This document shows, piece by piece, positions 22,764 to 34,853 of a stretch of DNA of 64,000 nucleotides; within the stretch, counting starts at the first letter, position 1, and each line of letters begins with the position of its first letter. The stretch lies in the NCBI GenBank assembly GCA_039583875.1, contig CM077157.1, forward strand, positions 76,694,346 through 76,758,345, in the 5' to 3' direction. Made by a program: the position numbers and the translations under genes. The notes below the pieces were generated by a model, which was given only the letters and a program-made list of their open reading frames with translations, was not told the DNA's origin and did not search any database. The DNA is from Platanthera guangdongensis (Eukaryota > Streptophyta > Magnoliopsida > Asparagales > Orchidaceae).

Positions 22764-25481
22764 CTACACATACACGACAAATTTGTGGTCAGGTTGGCTA
22801 AACTTAAGGTCAAAGTTGGACAAACTTAATGTGAATTACATATGGGCACACCACTGCTTCCGCTAAGTCAGTTTGTCCCCAAACTGACTAACCAAACGGG
22901 GGTGGCACCATTGTTGAATGACTTCTTAGTTGAGGATCGTGGCAAACTGATACCATTTGTAAGCCTCCCCCTCCCCGGATCCCAAAACACGGCACGAAGG
23001 GGGAGTCTTATGCCCGGAACAGCCGCCTTGCGGTAGCATTAGCACACGGGCTAACCTGTACCACAAGACGCCTATCCCGCCGGCTACAACCATATCAATA
23101 TAACATGCCAACCCAACCAAATAAGTAAACCAAACAGAAGTCAAATCCACATTAAGTTATATAAAGTCCAAATACAACAATAAAGAGAAGCTAAAACATG
23201 CTTCTACAATATATCAGAGTACAGCTAAACAATGCCCAAACGGGCTACATCAGAGTAAGCAAAACACTAACATCGGTAACAGACGGTATCGACGGCACCG
23301 TCACGTCAGGCCCTGTCGTCCTGGCCTGGCTGTCCTGCTGCGTAGTCTGCGGCTGCTCTACCTGCGGCGTGACCTCCTAAAAAGGAAGACGTAGCAACCG
23401 TTAGTCGAAACGACTAAGTGGTTTCACATCCGCTCCCCCGGCGACTCCTCGGCACCGGGCGGAGAAAAGGAACAAGAGTATAATATATATCAGTAAGTAT
23501 AAAAGTACAATCAGGTGACAAGGTACATGAGTATCAATGTATAACTAGCAGTTCTACAAAAGCTATCAATATGTAAACTAACAATTCTACAAGAGCCATC
23601 AAGGTATAATAACAAGTGTAAGAAAGCTTCAGCAGGAAAGTAACTTAACTTATAAGAATGCCCATACAAACTTATAAGTTAAGGATCGGGTTACATAAAG
23701 TAACTCATCGTATAAGAGTGCCCATACAAACTTATACGATGAGGATCTTGTTGTGCAATGATATGAAATGCTATGAATGCTATGCAATGACTCACCCATG
23801 CACTTGCTATGTCGACACAGACTGTAGTTCCCACTTTTCGAGCAGGTAGCTAACCTCTCAGGCATCAGCCGCCGTGGCCAGGCGGTGACGGTAGAACGGG
23901 CACTTCTACTACTAGGCGGGTATCACACTACTTCACCTAGGCCTCCGTACGCCTCAACGCTAAGAACACAACAGCGGAGCCCATGCGTACTATGGCCCAG
24001 CGGGGTCTTGGGTAGATGTGCACCAAGAACACAGCCCGAACTGGCCTTGCGTGACCCGGAAGGGGCCTCGGAAGAACGCACGAGGACACAGCCCAACCGT
24101 TCACATGGTCGGAGGGGCCTCGGGAAGTGAACACCGAGGACACAGCCCAAACCGACCAAGTCTAACTGCCAACTCCCGTCGGTGTGACGACTGGCGAGCC
24201 CGTAGACCTGCCACACTATCCTTAACCCGGGATTACGACACCGCGTGTCGACTCACACCACATGCAAACACCATATCAACACAACATGGAAGGGGCCTCG
24301 GAAGTAAACACGAGGGCACAGCCCAACCATCCATCCGCACCCTATCTCAACACAACCAAAACAAGAGGCGGTCAACCCCGCACTTACATCCCTTCACAAT
24401 ACTACCCGTAGGGAGACAACGCTCTAAGTATTGGTCCACTATACTCATTTCATTAATCAAACATATCCATGGCCATGATCTATTCATCTATATGACTTCC
24501 CAAATGATGACAATGTAAAATAACGTAATGCGCATATAAGATCTATCACATCTTCCTTTTTAGTAATATCATAACTTAAACATGAAGTGCACCATATTCA
24601 ATCTTTCAATTCCTACCAGTTCAATTCTTTTAAACAAGTTTGTTTCACAATTTGGTAACATGAAATATGATTAATAAGATACTTCAATCACACAACAAAT
24701 GATTAATCATAAGGGTTCATCCAAGGCAAGTATCTTGCATTAATAATTTCACCGAAACAAAATCCATTTTTCCATTAAGCCCAGAATTTAGGCGCAGGTT
24801 GAATCTGGTCAGCAACTTCGACCGGAGATTCCCGAGGTTACAGGAATCCGGTGAAGTCGTGTAACCCCTCGATGGAAAGGTATTTCCATGGACTACATCT
24901 TTCATATTCAGAGCTCAACCCAGATTTGACATTATCCTATTTGAAATCGTACTTGAAGTCCGCTGCGTACAGAACACAGTTTCTGCATGCAGGATTTATT
25001 AAACACCATTTTCGTTTGGATTTTCCCGTGGCTACAGACTTCGCTAGAAGTCGTGCAACCACTCGTTGGAAAGGTATTTTCAAGGGCTTCAACTTTCGTG
25101 TTTAGTCAAAAGCCCAGATCTGACCATAATACACTTAAAAATGGTCACGAAGTTCGCTGCGCGCAGAATACAGATTCTGCACGCATCTTAAGGCGGAATG
25201 AACGGCATCGGTTCATCTTCCTCCTCAAGGCGATCTTCCAAAAATCATTCCAGAAAACCTCCTCCCTTATTCACCCTCAAGAGGCCAAAACCCTTCACGA
25301 AACCATCCCTTATCATCCATTGAAAAAGGGGCGTGGTTGAAGAGATCTAAAACCTAAGACACAAGTCTTAGCATGACCTTTCCTAGAAAACTCCTCCTCA
25401 CCATCAAGACTCTCTTGAGTCGATGTCTCGCCTAGGAAAATACTATAGATCTAGCACCAAGGGAGAGGGTAGGAAACTCAC
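22764..25481 (-). other. Leader intron of element C (predicted, 2718 bp)
   Basis: Donor GAT|GTGAGT at 25482/25481 inside the 5' LTR; acceptor TGTGTAG|G at 22764/22763 just before gag. It removes the rest of the LTR, the hairpins and the primer site. Phase 0, and the joined frame stays open. Confidence 0.65.
22947..22955 (-). promoter_or_regulatory. Primer-binding site of element C
   Basis: Minus-strand TGGTATCAG starts two bases after the LTR end (CTTACA). Nine bases match the initiator tRNA-Met complement; the match then fails. Confidence 0.65.
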
Positions 25482-26444
25482 ATCGGCTCCAGCGGTACCA
25501 CCATTTCTCGCCATGGATCGCGTAGTTCTCCTCGGCGGCATCTCCTCTTTCACGGCGATGGCGGATCTCCTTCGGTAGGACTTGCTCCTGCAGTTTTCCC
25601 TCTCACAGGAGTTCTCACTGGAAATAGGGGATGAAAAGAGCATGAAAACGGCTAGGGTTTTCTGTCCCCTATATAAATAAAATTTGACACGGGTAGGGAC
25701 ACGGCCGTGTCCATACCCGTGTCCCGCTTCCGCGAAACGGCCGTGGCGGTTTCCATGTCGATTCAATGTTTGACACGGGTAGAACACGCCCGTGTCCCAA
25801 CCCGTGTTCACATGACACGGCCGTGTGCCTGGCCGTGTCATTTGCCGTGTACTTCTCGGGTTGCATCTCGACACCTCCCGTCGAGCTCAACTCGACGCAC
25901 ACGGGTAGGGACACGGCCGTGTCACTGCCCGTGTCCCTTGGTGTCGACACAGCTCGACGATCTCGACACGGGCGTCGAGCTCAACTCGACGCACACGGGT
26001 AGGGACACGGCCGTGTCACTACCCGTGTCCCTTGGTGTCGACACAGTTCGACGATGTCGACATGGGTCGTCGAGCTCAACTCGACGCACACGGGTAGGCA
26101 CACGGCCGTGTCCCTACCCGTGTCCCTAGGTGTCGACACAGCTCGACGATCTCGACACGGGTCGTCGAGCTCAACTCGACGCACACGGGTAGGCACACGG
26201 CCGTGTCCCTACCCGTGTCCCTAGGTGTCGACACAGCTCGACGATCTCGACACGGGTCGTCGAGCTCAACTCGACGCACACGGGTAGGCACACGGCCGTG
26301 TCCCTACCCGTGTCACTTCCTTTTTACACTGATTCTCCACTTCTCCACAAGTGCAGTCCAATTCCCTGCACTCTCAGGACTCAAGTCAACCCTCCTGACT
26401 CAAAACACACACACTAGGGGCCTAGAGCGATTCGGGACGTTACA
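22958..26444 (-). repeat. 5' LTR of element C (3487 bp)
   Basis: Near-identical to 14575-18061. U3 starts TGTAACGTCCC at 26444. The palindrome array is at about 25686-26323, TATA near 25675, the Gag N-terminal exon at 25482-25541, and hairpins at 23644-23743. Confidence 0.93.
25482..25541 (-). CDS. gag: Gag N-terminal exon inside the LTR of element C (20 codons)
   Basis: About 120 bases downstream of the TATA box, an ATG opens a basic peptide beginning MPPRRTTR. It ends at a strong donor (GAT|GTGAGT). Element D has an equivalent exon beginning MAPKRSSR in its LTR, also ending at a donor that is in phase with its gag body. The same exon is present in the 3' LTR (17099-17158), where it would not be joined to gag. 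Basic gag N-termini of this type are common in plant gypsy elements. Confidence 0.68.
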
Positions 26445-26935
26445 GCAGGCATATTAGATCACAAGTATGACAAACTATATCATCAAAATGTGCTTTCACG
26501 CACACAAGCCATCACAACCGTTCGCCGCCCGGCCCAACGGTCCGTGCACTCAGGGCACATTCTTGGTGTTCTGGCAACCTCTTGCCCACCACCGTCTCAG
26601 GGTTATCACCCAACGGTAAATCTCTTGAGCATTTACTCCATGGCGTGCAGCCGGAGTTAGTCTTCGGACACCGGGATGGACCGTAGCCCCCCGTTGTGTC
26701 ATGGCGCGCAGGCCAAAGACTCTTGCTATGCGTTCCAACAGACCGCACTTTTTGGTCTCACGTCGGACGGACATAGCGCAGGTCGGATCCTCCACCCCCC
26801 GTTGCTCAAATCGCCTTGCCTTCTCCGAGTACAGCGTACTTATGGCTATATCAAAGGCGCGGGTCGGTCTCACCAATCCTGTTCTTGGCATTCAAGCCTG
26901 GGTATTTCACTATACCCATTTTCTCACAGCAACAG

Positions 26936-27215
26936 CGGGTCTTTCCTGGGCACACCAGTACTTCCTGTGACTCTCTCCACAGGTGGACACCGCACAAGCA
27001 CAAATGGCAGGGGTCTTTCCTAGCTCACATGCCAGTACTTCCTGTTACTCGCTTCACAGGTGGACACCCTACGACATCAAGCATCACCAAAAGGGCCTTT
27101 CCTGGTTCCACCAGTACTTCCTGTGCCTCAATCACAGGTTGGACCCAAAAACATCCCATGGCTATTTTCCTGGTCTACCACCGCAGTACTTCCTGCTACT
27201 CCTTTTCGCAGGCAT
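26936..27215. repeat. Four imperfect 70-85 bp repeats in LTR of D
   Basis: Each unit contains TTTCCTGG, then CAGTACTTCCTG, then a short stem: CCTGTG...CACAGG in units 1 and 3, CCTGTT...CACAGG in unit 2, and CCTGC...GCAGG in unit 4. Same array at 34316-34595 in the other LTR. Confidence 0.75.
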
Positions 27216-27782
27216 AACCCGTAGACTCCTTACACTACACGTTTATCACGGAGTCTTCTCCGGTTCGTATGCAACATCACCAATCCAGACCAACCTGTCC
27301 AGATGGGCTCCACACAGCATGCCTATTCTGTACTCCATTTCCGGATCTATATGCTAACACAAGGGGATTCAAGCATCCACCCAAAGATTCCCAAATCAGC
27401 CACCTCTTGGTGGGAGAAATCACAAGATATGCCAAAAAAGGAAGCTTTCACATGGCTAGGAAGAAAAGTCGTTACCCTTGACGATCGCTTCGGTGCCATG
27501 GACTCCAAGCTAGCTTGCAAGACTCGCAAGAGCGTTTCCTCCGCAACGCTGGCTTCAGATCTCTCGTCGGTAAACCGCAACACCACCAACAGCAGCCCCC
27601 TTTCCTTCTTCCTCCTCCTTTCTCTCTCTCTTTCTCTCTTCACTTGAAGAAAGTTCAAGGTCAAAGAAAATGAGAAATCTTTCTCTGATTTCGGCCCTTA
27701 AGGAAAAAGAAGAAGAAGCTTCAGCCCTTGGATCTAGACTGAAGGAATGGACGGCCACGATTCTGCCAAAAACACATATTTT

Positions 27783-28370
27783 GACCCGACACGGCCTCGA
27801 ACACGGCCGTGTGCCAGGCCGTGTGCCTCAAGCGGTGGTCAACCGACTTATCCAAACCAGTGACACACCCATGGGACACGCCCGTGTCATGGGCCGTGTC
27901 ACCAACACGCCTTCAGACACGCCCGTGTCTGTGGCCGTGTACCTGGGGGAAAAAAAATCCCAAATCATCCCGAGACTTCACACGGCCTGTGACACGCCCG
28001 TGTCCCAGGCCGTGTGCCTAGACACGGCACAAAGACACGCCCTGTCGAAATCCTTCGGCGGGCAGAGTTCGTCGCCTAATTTGACACACCCTGTGACACG
28101 CCAGTGTCACAGGCCGTGTTCAATCTCTCGACACTCGACACTCACGTCTCGACACTCGACGATCGTCGAATAAAACTCGTCGAGCATGCGACACGGCCTT
28201 GGACACGCCCGTGTCCTGGGCCGTGTGCCTCCTCTCGGCGCATCGCCGAGAGCAAAAATCGTCGAGACAAAGCCCAATCGTCGACACAACCTCGACACGC
28301 CCTGCGACACGCCCGTGTCGCAGGCCGTGTCAACTGACACGCCCTGGGACACGCCCGTGTCACAGGCCGT
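27783..28370. repeat. Palindrome array in U3 of element D (3' LTR copy)
   Basis: About ten ACACG-CC-CGTGT dyads with differing arms, for example 28301-28324 (CCTGCGACACG/CGTGTCGCAGG) and 27914-27931 (CAGACACG/CGTGTCTG), with TCGACGA-type motifs around 28125-28185. The copy in the 5' LTR is at about 35165-35755. Confidence 0.85.
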
Positions 28371-28411
28371 GTCACTCAAAATTTCCTGTTTCTGCACTTT
28401 GAGCTGTTACA

Positions 28412-28449
28412 ATCCTCCCCTCCTACAAGAAATTTCGTCCTCGAAATTT
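28412..28449 (-). promoter_or_regulatory. Polypurine tract and stem-loop of element D
   Basis: Minus-strand AGGAGGGGAGGAT directly precedes the LTR start. Upstream, AAATTTCG and CGAAATTT form the conserved hairpin (28430-28449). Confidence 0.75.
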
Positions 28450-28532
28450 AGAGATAGGAAAGCAACAGAAACCAGCAAGAAAAATGTTACAACATGAAAA
28501 AAAATTTGATGTTACAACATTCTCGCTACAGA

Positions 28533-31500
28533 TTACAAAAACAGCTCAGGGAACTCTTCTTGCATGGTCTGCTCGCGCTCCCATGTCAGTTCTTCACGGC
28601 CGCAGTTGTCCCACCGGACTTTTACCATACCGACCGTCTTGTTCCGCAACTGTTTTTCGGCTCGATCTTCGATCTGAATGGGTCTAACTTTCGTTGTTAG
28701 CCCATACTCCACCGGCACACGATCATCCGCAATCACTTGAGCTGGATCTTTCACGGCCTTCCGAAGCACCGAGATGTGAAAGACATCATGTAACCCACCC
28801 AAGTCCGCCGACAGAGCTAGCCGATAAGCCGCTTCGCCAACTCGCTCAACCACTTCAAACAGACCCAAATATCTGGGACTCAACTTTTTCAATCGTCGAA
28901 TCCTGGAGACACCTTTGAATGGCTTGATCTTCAAGTAGACCCAATCGCCAACCACAAATTCTACGTTCCGGTGCTTGGCGTTGTAGTACTTCGCTTGTCG
29001 ATCTTGAGCAATAAGCAATCTCTCTCGAATCGTCCGTATGGTTGAGTTTGCTTCCTCAACCTCATTTGGTTTAACAACCCGATCTTCGCCCGCTTCTACC
29101 CAAGCCAAGGGAGTACGACACTTCCTTCCATATAGGGCTTCATATGGTGCCATCCTAATGCTTGCCTGGTAGCTGTTATTATATGCAAACTCGACCATAT
29201 AGATATGATCTTCCCATCTCTTTCCGAAGTCAAGGGCGCACATTCGGAGCATGTCCTCCATTGTTCTGTTGGTACGTTCAGTTTAGCCATCCGTTTGGGG
29301 ATGAAAGGCCGTACTGAAAGTCAACTTCGTGCCCAACAGTCGGTGAACTAGCCTCCAATCATTTGACGTGAATCGCCCATCTCGATCACTTACGATGCTC
29401 CGAGGAACACCGTGAAGACGCACAATCTGGTCAACATATAACTTTGCCAAACTTTCAACTGAATCATCCCGCCTGTTCGGGAGAAAATGTGCTACTTTCG
29501 TTAGCCGGTCAACAATCACCCAAATGGAATCATTTCCTCGCTGCGATCTTGGCAACCCATGCACAAAATCCATGGAAATATCATCAAATTTCCACTCTGG
29601 GATCGGCAGTGACTTCAAATAACCGCCCGGCTTTTGGCATTCCGCCTTCACCATCGCACATGTTTGGCATTTGGATACATAAAGGGCAACATCTTTCTTG
29701 AGCCCTGGCCACCAGAAAAACTTTTTCATATCGTTGAACATCTTTGTGCTCCCGGGGTGAATGGAATACTTGGTATAATGGGCTTCATACATCAGTTCTT
29801 CTCTCAGTTTCCCCACATTTGGGATGCACAAACGACCCTCTTTTCGCCAAAGACCGTCATTCCAGGTGAATTTGCCTTCTGGCCCTTCATTCACATAGCG
29901 CAAGAGATCGTTATCCAACTCCGTTGCCCGTCGAACTCGGTCCGCAAGGTCACATTGTACCTCGGTCCAGTTCAAACATGCAATGGCAGTGGAATTCTTG
30001 TCAACACAATAGATCTCCAATGCCTCCAACTCCTGGATAAGACGTTCATCATGCCTTTGTAACCAATTTGCTCTAACCGGAACTCGCCGACTCAAGGCCT
30101 CCGCGACAACATTCCCCTTCCCGGGTGTATAGTGAATCTCGAAAGTGTAGTCCCCAAGGAACTCCAACCACCTTCGTTGTCGCATATTCAAATCTTTCTG
30201 CTCCAAAAGATACTTTAGGCTCTTATGATCGGTATAGATCTCCACCTTCACGCCATAAAGGTAGTGTCGCCACAGCTTGAGTGCAAAAATCACCGCCGCT
30301 AATTCCAAATCATGGACGGGATAGTTTCGCTCGTGCACCTTCAGCTGGCGTGAGCCATAAGCAATCACCTTTCCGTTCTGCAAAAGAACGCAGCCTAAGC
30401 CGCTCCCTGAGGCATCACTATAAATCACAAATCCATTGGTTCCACATGGCGAAGACAACATTGGTGCCGTGGTCAACCGAACCTTCAGCTCTTCAAAAGC
30501 TCCTGCGCACTCTGGCGTCCAAACGAACTTCTGATCTTTTCGCGTCAGTGTGGTTAGCGGCAAAGCGATCCGCGAGAAGTTCTCCACAAATCTTCTATAG
30601 TAGCCCGCAAGTCCAAGGAAACTCCTGACCTCGGCCACGGAAGACAACATTGGCCATTCTTGTATGGCTTTTATCTTCGCTGGATCCACTGCAATGCCTG
30701 CTCCACTCACCACATGGCCCAAAAATGCCACTGACGATAGCCAAAACTCGCACTTCGAGAACTTGGCATATAGCTGATTTTGCCTCAACGTATTCAACAC
30801 CAACCGCAAGTGACTCTCATGCTCAGCTTTGGACTTCGAGTATACCAGGATATCATCAATGAACACTATCACAAACAGATCCAGGTACTCACGAAAAATA
30901 CGGTGCATCAGATCCATAAACACCGAGGGCGCATTACACAATCCAAAGGGCATGACTGTGAACTCATAGTGCCCATAACGCGTTCCAAATGCGGTTTTGG
31001 GAATGTCACCTTCCCGAATTCTTAACTGGTAATAACCAGACTTCAGGTCCAACTTCGAATAGATGGTAGATCCCACCAGCTGATCAAATAATTCATCAAT
31101 CCGGGGTATAGGATACTTATTCTTCTCGGTCAGCTTATTCAATTCACGGTAATCAATACATAACCGTAACCCACCATCTTTCTTCTTTACAAAAAGCACA
31201 GGCGCGCTCCAAGGTGACATACTTGGGCGGATATAACCTTGCTCTAGCATTTCTTGTAGTTGAACCTTCAACTCAGCCATCTCTTTAGGCGCAACGCGAT
31301 ATGGCGAGCGGGCCACAGGTTTCGCCCCTGGCACCAACTCGATCGTGAAGTCAATCTCCCGCTGGGGTGGTAGCCCTGGGAGATCCGCGGGAAACACATC
31401 TGTAAAGTCTGCCACAATCGGAACCTCGCACAAAGTGGCCTTAGGCTCAACAGCCTGAATTAGTGCAAAGTAACACTCCGCACCCTTCCGAACAGCTTTG

Positions 31501-31897
31501 ACTACCTGGAGTGCAGACATCAACGTCCCGCCCACTCCTCGCGTACCCGCGAACTTGGTCTTATGTTCGGTATTTTGGCCCAACGTGATTTCTTTGGACT
31601 GGCAATCAATCATAGCATGCTGCTCCGCAAGCCAATCCATCCCAAAAATCACATCGAATTCCGATATTGGCAAAACAAATGCGGTTAAACGAAAATCCCG
31701 ACTTCCTAACTGAACCGCCACATCGCAAGCTTGATCCGCAAGCATCCAACAACCATTCGGCAACACCACTCTGACGCTATCTGCCTTTGCACGACTGGGT
31801 ATCCCAAGCCGCGTAAGAAACTCACGAGACAGAAAAGAATGCGATGCACCTGTATCAAACAGTGCTTGCGCCAGCGTGTCCCGAATCATCACAAAGC
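28533..31897 (-). pseudogene. pol: Element D pol (one nonsense codon in integrase)
   Basis: Protease ([10 protein letters not shown]), RT ([22 protein letters not shown]), RNase H ([19 protein letters not shown]), integrase finger ([11 protein letters not shown]), core ([16 protein letters not shown]) and chromodomain-like tail (MVKVRWDN...LTWERE). A TAA at 29283-29285 replaces the usual Gln of QTDGQ and separates the last 242 codons. Otherwise open. The frame runs on through the upstream intron without a stop. Confidence 0.92.
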
Positions 31898-31981
31898 CTA
31901 TGACAAACATGTCACACACAAAAACCACAAACATAGGAGTACTAAGTAAAACGTACAAATAATAGCAAACTAAACTCGTAC
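31898..31981 (-). other. Gag-pol intron of element D (predicted, 84 bp)
   Basis: Starts GTACGAGT, ends TTTGTCATAG. Splicing joins V-V-T-G to the protease frame inside the Gly codon, as in A, B and C. The segment is a multiple of three and has no stop, so retention would insert 28 hydrophobic residues instead of ending translation. Confidence 0.72.
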
Positions 31982-33081
31982 CTGTGACCACGTCACTCTG
32001 CTTGATGGCCTCTTGCAGGCCAAGATTGTAGACCCGGGGTTGCGCCTACGAGGCAAAAGAATCCACCACCGCCTTTCCTTTTTCCACATAAGATGCTCCT
32101 GCCTTCTTTTCACTCTTTGGCGGCATCCGACAATCTCGCGCAATATGTCCCATCCGGCCACAATTGAAGCAGGTACGAGTGTCTGGCTTGGAGGTTGCCC
32201 CTGATGTTGCTCCCGTTGCAACTGATGAAGGAGCTTGTCCACTAGGCTTGGACTTCTTACCCCATCTCTTCTTATAAAATGATTTTCCCGATCGGGGCGC
32301 CTTCCACTCCGGTTGCGACACAGCCAAAGCTCTCTTCCCTTGCACCCTTTTCATGTCCTTTTCCAACGCGGTTGCGGTGTCAACCAACTCTTGGAAACCT
32401 TGGTTCACAGAACTGTACACAAGGAATCTCAGCTCGTCCCTCAGTCCTTCATAGAACCGATTCGTCTTCCTCTGCTCATCAGCAAAAATCGAACCCGCAT
32501 ACCGCCCCAAGCGAGTAAATTCATGCAGGTACGCGTCAACACTGCCATCACCTTGAGTCAACCGTTGGAATTCATTTTCCATGGCTATCCGTTGAGCCAC
32601 AGGAAGGTGCTTCGCTAGGAAGAGCCGGGAGAATTCTTCCATCGATACTTGGGTTAACGGACGACCCGCCAAATGATGCAACTCCATCTCATCCCACCAT
32701 AAACGCGCTTCTCCTTCAAGCAAGAAGGTGGCTAAGGTAACTTTCTGATGCTCCACCGTTCCTATCGTCGTCATCACTCGCTTGACGCGCGATAACCAAC
32801 GCTCCCGAGAACGTAGGCGGATGGAAGCTCATAAACCGCGTTAGCTGCTTCTCAGCCGCTCGAGGAGCCACATCCACAACAGGTTCAGGCCTTGCCGCCA
32901 CCTGTTCTGGCCTCACAGCCGCTTGTTCCTGCCTAAGTGGCTGACCGTGGATCATGGTAAATAAGGCCTCCGCAACTAAACGCACATGTTCCGCAGACGG
33001 TGGAGGTGTAGGCACCGCGGCTGGTGCCGTACTTTCATCAGAACGCTGGGACTCAGCCGGCCCAGCTCCACTTCGTGTCAC
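31982..33081 (-). pseudogene. gag: Element D gag, main exon (frameshift and stop)
   Basis: The N-terminal part (from 33081, Pro/Ala/Glu-rich to FHPPTFSG) and the capsid/nucleocapsid part (WWDEMELHHLAG, knuckle CFNCGRMGHIARDC) are in different frames, with the shift near 32815. A TAG at 32046-32048 ends the frame about 20 codons before the intron. The first codon after the acceptor (CACCTTTAG|GTG) is not ATG, so a start must come from an upstream exon. 34854-34877 fits. Confidence 0.85.
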
Positions 33082-34853
33082 CTAAAGGTGGATAAGACAC
33101 ACACATTAGCGGTCGTACCCAAGCAATCAACACAAAATCAGAACACACAGGTTCCTCAAACACACAAATATGCATTTCTATCATGGACATTCAGGAGTTC
33201 ATTCGTAGACTTGGTGTGCACAAACACGTGCTCGCCACCCCACAAAAGAAGTCGGCCCCGACTTCGAGAGGGAAAGACCAAGACAACCGATACCAAAAAT
33301 GTAACAACCCCATCCGTTCATATGATATATTCTAGAAGATCCGGCCGGGGTCCCACAGGATATATCACAAAACAGTCGGTGAAGGTACAGGATGATACCA
33401 GAGTCGCGCATCGCACCTAACACAAAGCATTCTAGCGGAAGCCTAGACTACAACTGGAACTCCTCATGAATGTCCAAACATAAAACTCCACATTTTATAT
33501 CATATAGGAATGTCTTACAACACGTACAAAAGAGTTGGCCTTATGGCCTATACAGGGCTTTCACACAGTGGCCTAAACAATTGGCGCGCAGGCCGGCCAC
33601 AAGAAAAGAAAACACACAAAAGAACACAGCTAGCCTTCAAGGGCTAGCAGCAGCAGCAGCAACACCCGCAGGAACATCAGCCTCTATGCGATCCGCTCGG
33701 CTCTCCAGCACCTGGAAAGGGACAATCCACCCACCGGTGGCAAACAAAAGCAACGGTCAGCGTTCAGCTGACCAAATTATAACGACCCTACCCCTTCTCT
33801 CGGGGCAGCGGTAATCTTCCCTGCAGGCATATTAGATCACAAGTATGGCAAGCTATATCATCAAAATGTGCTTTCACGCACACAAGCCATCACAACCGTT
33901 CGCCGCCCGGCCCAATGGTCCGTGCACTCAGGGCACATTCTTGGTGTTCTGGCAACCTCTTGCCCACCACCGTCTCAGGGTTATCACCCAACGGTAAATC
34001 TCTTGAGCATTTACTCCATGGCGTGCAGCCGGAGTTAGTCTTCGGACACCGGGATGGCCCGTAGCCCCCCGTTGTGTCATGGCGCGCAGGCCGAAGACTC
34101 TTGCCATGCGCTCCAACAGACCGCACTTTTTGGTCTCACGTCGGACGGACATAACATAGGTCGGATCCTCCACCCCCCGTTGCTCAAATCGCCTTGCCTT
34201 CTCCGAGTACAGCATACTCATGGCTATATCAAAGGCGCGGGTCGGTCTCACCAATCCTGTTCGTGGCATTCAAGCCTGGGTATTTCACTATACCCATTTT
34301 CTCACAGCAACAGCGGGTCTTTCCTGGGCACACCAGTACTTCCTGTGACTCTCTCCACAGGTGGACACCGCACAAGCACAAATGTCAGGGGTCTTTCCTA
34401 GCTCACATGCCAGTACTTCCTGTTACTCGCTTCACAGGTGGACACCCTACGACATCAAGCATCACCAAAAGGGCCTTTCCTGGTTCCACCAGTACTTCCT
34501 GTGCCTCAATCACAGGTTGGACCCAAAAACATCCCATGGCTATTTTCCTGGGCTACCACCCCAGTACTTCCTGCTACTCCTTTTCGCAGGCATAACCCGT
34601 AGACTCCTTACACTACACGTTTATCACGGAGTCTTCTCCGGTTCGTATGCAACATCACCAATCCAGACCAACCTATCCAGATGGACTTCACACAGCATGC
34701 CTATTCCGTACTCCATTTCCGGATCTATATGCTAACACAAGGGGATTCAAGCATCCACCCAAAGATTCCCAAATCAGCCACCTCTTGGTGGGGGAAATCA
34801 CAAGATATGCCAAAAAAGGAAGCCTTCACATGGCTAGGAAGAAAAGTCGTTAC
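33082..34853 (-). other. Leader intron of element D (predicted, 1772 bp)
   Basis: Donor AGG|GTAACG in the 5' LTR and acceptor CACCTTTAG|GTG before gag, phase 0. It spans the primer site and most of R/U5, as in C. Confidence 0.65.
33287..33295 (-). promoter_or_regulatory. Primer-binding site of element D (weak)
   Basis: Minus-strand TGGTATCGG lies four bases after the LTR end (TTACA). Seven bases match the initiator tRNA-Met complement. Confidence 0.45.

Larger units (their letters stand above)
14575..26444 (-). mobile_element. Element C: young, apparently complete Ty3/gypsy chromovirus
   Basis: Minus strand, 11,870 bp. The two 3487-bp LTRs (14575-18061, 22958-26444) are nearly identical; I noticed one mismatch (G at 16567, T at 24950). 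Target duplication GCAGG at 14570-14574 and 26445-26449. Gag and pol are open from end to end. Near-identical LTRs and intact frames make it the most recent insertion here and a candidate for recent or current activity. Confidence 0.93.
26445..28411 (-). repeat. 3' LTR of element D, part 2 (U3 and R)
   Basis: Continues part 1 after the insertion of C and matches about 33823-35788. It holds the tandem repeats at 26936-27215, a CT-rich tract (27600-27650), and the palindrome array at 27780-28370 next to the U3 start (TGTAACAGC at 28411, minus strand). Confidence 0.9.
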
